From Pseudomonadota bacterium (GTDB lineage Bacteria > Desulfobacterota > Desulfobacteria > Desulfobacterales > Desulfolunaceae): a stretch of DNA of 64,000 bases. The stretch lies in contig JAHIRD010000145.1 of assembly GCA_018818835.1 (NCBI GenBank), positions 1 through 64,000 of the forward strand, read 5' to 3'. The notes under the pieces were generated by a model. The model made no database searches. It was not told the origin of the DNA and saw only the letters and a list, made by a program, of their open reading frames with translations. The position numbers and the translations under genes are program-made. The first letter of the stretch is position 1; each line of letters starts with the position of its first letter. Of this stretch, positions 61,551 to 64,000 are shown piece after piece.

Positions 61551-62243
61551 CTAAACCCCAGGTTTAAGTTGATTTATTTCTGCATCGGACTTCCGGATAT
61601 ACTGGGGGATGATCATGGATGCTTCATCCGTCTGTTCTGATTCAAAGCGGCTGAAACTTAGTTCAGCCACATGGCGTGCGCGGATATGCCTAAATGCCGA
61701 AGGGACAAGAATTGCAAGATCCCCCAGTTCCCGTTGAATTATTTTTCCAAAAACATCAAGGCCTGTCCCAACAAAAACAGTTTGGGTCGTTATCCCGTCA
61801 CAAAGGTTATCGGGGCCAACAGCACAAGGACGCCTTCGTGTCACAAGCACGCCAGATTCATGGGTGTAGCACGCCATATAGACTTCATTTTTTCGGGCAT
61901 CAATCAGTGCACATACCGGCATATTCAAACAAGGGACACCCAAAGCAAGGGCTTCCAGTGAGGAAACACCCACAATCGGTTTGCCTGTGACAAAGGCCAG
62001 ACCTTTCAGGGTACTCAAGCCAATTCGAAGCCCCGTAAAGCTTCCCGGACCCTGCGCCACAGCAAAACCGCCAATATCCTGGATGTCCATCCCTGAAACA
62101 TTTAAAATTCTATCAACAATCCCCATTAAGTGCCTGGAATGGGTTTCCTGCTTCTGAAAGTTCAGTTCAGCGACAAGATGTTTATCATCCGTGATGGCAA
62201 CACTACAACCGTGGCTTGTTGTATCAATGGCAAGAATTTTCAT
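61551..62243 (-). CDS. tsaB: tRNA threonylcarbamoyladenosine protein TsaB
   Basis: TsaB is a non-catalytic partner of TsaD in making t6A37 on ANN-decoding tRNAs. The 230-residue protein has the ASKHA-fold start [54 protein letters not shown] and [11 protein letters not shown], as in YeaZ/TsaB. Its ATG overlaps the lon stop (TCAT on the plus strand), so the pair is coupled. Confidence 0.94.
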   Translation of the reverse strand: MKILAIDTTSHGCSVAITDDKHLVAELNFQKQETHSRHLMGIVDRILNVSGMDIQDIGGFAVAQGPGSFTGLRIGLSTLKGLAFVTGKPIVGVSSLEALALGVPCLNMPVCALIDARKNEVYMACYTHESGVLVTRRRPCAVGPDNLCDGITTQTVFVGTGLDVFGKIIQRELGDLAILVPSAFRHIRARHVAELSFSRFESEQTDEASMIIPQYIRKSDAEINQLKPGV

Positions 62244-64000
62244 GAAATCAACGGGTCGTTTTTTTTCTTTACGGTTTTCTTTTCAACCGTTTCTTTTTTC
62301 GATATCTTATTTTTTTTCTTTCCCACACTGGCCCAGTCACAAATAGCAATATCGAGAACCTCATCCACATTTTTAACCGGAATGAATTTAATTTTACGTT
62401 TGACGTTGTTGGGAATCTCAACCAGATCATTTTTATTTTTTTCAGGAAAAATAATGGTTTTAATTCCTCCCCTCAGAGCGCCCAATGCTTTTTCCTTTAA
62501 TCCGCCAATGGGTAGAACACGCCCCTTAAGGGTGATTTCACCTGTCATGGCCACGTCTCTGTTGACATTTTTATTAAGGATTGCAGAAAGAAGGGACGTT
62601 GCTATGGCGATACCTGCCGAGGGCCCGTCTTTGGGAGTTGCACCCGCTGGAACGTGAATGTGAACATCACTATTTTCAAAGGCGTCTTTTACACCCAAGG
62701 ATGAGAGTTTCATTCGGGCATAGCTCACAGCAGTACGAACGGATTCCTGCATGACATCACCCAACTGACCGGTAATGACAAGCTCACCCTTTCCATGGAC
62801 CAGGCTTGTCTCAATGTAAAGTACTTCCCCACCAATCTGTGTCCAGGCAAGTCCTGTGGAAAGTCCTGGCTGGCTTTCTTCCTTGTCCATTTCAGGAAGG
62901 AACTGGGGGGGGCCGAGATATTTATGAAGGGTCATTTTGCTGATTTTAAATTTTTTCTTTTCACCTTCAGCCACATAACGTGCAACTTTTCGACATATTT
63001 TCCCCAAGGCACGTTCAAGGCTTCTGACACCTGCTTCCGCCGTATATTCTTCGATAATTTTCTCAACAGACCCCTGGCTGAACTCGATGTGTTTCTTTTT
63101 CAGGCCATTTTCCTTGATCTGTCTGGGCATGAGATATTTATCCGCGATGACTTTTTTTTCTTCAATGGTGTACCCGGATAAATTGATGATTTCCATACGG
63201 TCCAGAAGTGCCGACGGAATGGTATCAATCTGATTGGCTGTCAGGATAAACATGACCTTTGATAGATCAAAGGACAGATTCAGGTAATGGTCACTGAATT
63301 CGGAATTCTGTTCCGGATCCAAGGCTTCCAGAAGAGCGGAAGACGGATCGCCTCTGTAATCGGATCCCACCTTATCCACTTCATCCATCATAAAAATCGG
63401 GTTATTGGTTCCGCACTGTTTGAGACCCTGAATGATTCGGCCTGGCAATGCACCGATATAGGTCCGTCGATGCCCTCTGATTTCAGCTTCATCCCTGATG
63501 CCACCCAGGGAAAGTCGAATGAACTCACGCTTCATGGCCTTGGCTATGGCTTGTCCCAGTGAGGTTTTTCCCACACCCGGCGGTCCAACGAAACAAAGAA
63601 TGGGCCCCTTCATCTTAGGGTTCAACTTACGGACACTTAAATATTCAAGAATTCTGTCCTTGATTTTCTCCAACCCATAATGTTCTTTTTCCAGATATTC
63701 TTTGGCTTCGGGAATATTTAGATAATCCTTGGTGGATTTGTTCCAAGGGAGTTCAACCATCCAGTCCAGATAGGTTCTCACAATGGATGCTTCCGATGAA
63801 TCCGGATGCATCTGTTCCAGGCGCCTGAGTTGTTTTATGGCCTCTGCATGAGCCGTTTCAGGCATCTTGGCCTTGGTGATATTTTTTTTGTACTCATCAA
63901 TTTCCAGGGCTTTTTCATCAAGTTCACCCAGTTCTTTATGAATGGCTCGAACCTGCTCCCTTAGATAATAATCCCTCTGGCTTTTGGAAATTTCATCTCT
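62240..64000 (-). CDS. lon: ATP-dependent Lon protease (N-terminus beyond the window)
   Basis: Lon degrades misfolded and regulatory proteins with ATP. The reading frame stays open to 64000, where upstream codons read [14 protein letters not shown]-type coiled-coil residues, so the gene is cut by the edge, lacking its N-terminal substrate domain here. Visible are Walker A ([15 protein letters not shown]), Walker B with sensor regions ([11 protein letters not shown]), and the protease domain with the catalytic Ser in [10 protein letters not shown] and Lys in [14 protein letters not shown]. The C-terminal Lys-rich tail ([15 protein letters not shown]) is longer than usual. Confidence 0.97.
   Translation of the reverse strand, partial: RDEISKSQRDYYLREQVRAIHKELGELDEKALEIDEYKKNITKAKMPETAHAEAIKQLRRLEQMHPDSSEASIVRTYLDWMVELPWNKSTKDYLNIPEAKEYLEKEHYGLEKIKDRILEYLSVRKLNPKMKGPILCFVGPPGVGKTSLGQAIAKAMKREFIRLSLGGIRDEAEIRGHRRTYIGALPGRIIQGLKQCGTNNPIFMMDEVDKVGSDYRGDPSSALLEALDPEQNSEFSDHYLNLSFDLSKVMFILTANQIDTIPSALLDRMEIINLSGYTIEEKKVIADKYLMPRQIKENGLKKKHIEFSQGSVEKIIEEYTAEAGVRSLERALGKICRKVARYVAEGEKKKFKISKMTLHKYLGPPQFLPEMDKEESQPGLSTGLAWTQIGGEVLYIETSLVHGKGELVITGQLGDVMQESVRTAVSYARMKLSSLGVKDAFENSDVHIHVPAGATPKDGPSAGIAIATSLLSAILNKNVNRDVAMTGEITLKGRVLPIGGLKEKALGALRGGIKTIIFPEKNKNDLVEIPNNVKRKIKFIPVKNVDEVLDIAICDWASVGKKKNKISKKETVEKKTVKKKNDPLIS

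Overview
The window reads as a chromosomal segment of an anaerobic, AT-leaning Gram-negative bacterium, most likely a sulfate reducer of the Desulfobacterota (Desulfobacteraceae-like). The assignment is inference from gene content: a desulforedoxin-type superoxide reductase, an ackA-pta pair with the long BioD-like Pta, typical deltaproteobacterial gene neighbourhoods, and a large set of MglA-type GTPase, roadblock, PilZ and PATAN (DUF4388) signalling proteins. No rRNA, tRNA, CRISPR array, transposase or prophage gene was seen.

Layout. 1-350 is a non-coding edge with hairpin repeats. 351-982 is a VapBC-type toxin-antitoxin pair with a palindromic operator over its promoter. 1001-4317 holds a cation/proton antiporter, an orphan ParB-like protein and a HEPN-like protein. 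4374-4420 is a perfect 21-bp inverted repeat. 4906-8195 holds hrpB and an EEP-family hydrolase in one transcription unit. 8536-11751 is a HEAT-repeat protein next to an HD-GYP phosphodiesterase. 12050-15877 holds superoxide reductase and, convergently, pta-ackA. 16521-23671 holds a SurA-like chaperone, a Ca2+/cation exchanger, a FabH-like synthase, a hexapeptide protein, glmM, a BI-1 membrane protein and a small unknown. 23670-24421 is a 752-bp non-coding block bounded by 19-bp inverted repeats that contains a broken copy of the end of the BI-1 gene. 24500-29670 is xseA-xseB-ispA-dxs-tlyA. 29891-33494 holds an EF-G-like GTPase and an aminotransferase.

34300-51103 is the most distinctive region: about twenty minus-strand genes, nearly all regulatory. 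They include two MglA-like GTPases, an MglB-like roadblock protein plus a second roadblock-like protein, three clear PilZ proteins and one TPR/PilZ-like protein, a PilB/GspE-type ATPase with an added N-terminal helical region, a REC-PATAN response regulator, a second probable PATAN protein, a PATAN-double-cNMP-binding protein, a zinc-ribbon/Cache/HAMP membrane protein with no output domain, and a ParB-like protein. purC and a YfcE-type phosphoesterase sit inside it. No pilin, secretin or other pilus structural gene is present. The set looks like a polarity and surface-behaviour control module that reads c-di-GMP (PilZ) and possibly cAMP, and drives a pilus motor ATPase encoded away from its machine.

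51454-57551 (plus strand) holds an exported unknown protein, tex, dtd, an M18 aminopeptidase and a PBP4-type carboxypeptidase. 57592-64000 (minus strand) holds folE2, a TtcA-like tRNA thiolase, rpoZ, greA, pssA, psd, tsaB and lon, the last cut by the window edge. Several genes start with TTG (parB-like, dxs, rpoZ, greA); the rpoZ and greA starts are fixed by strong ribosome-binding sites.
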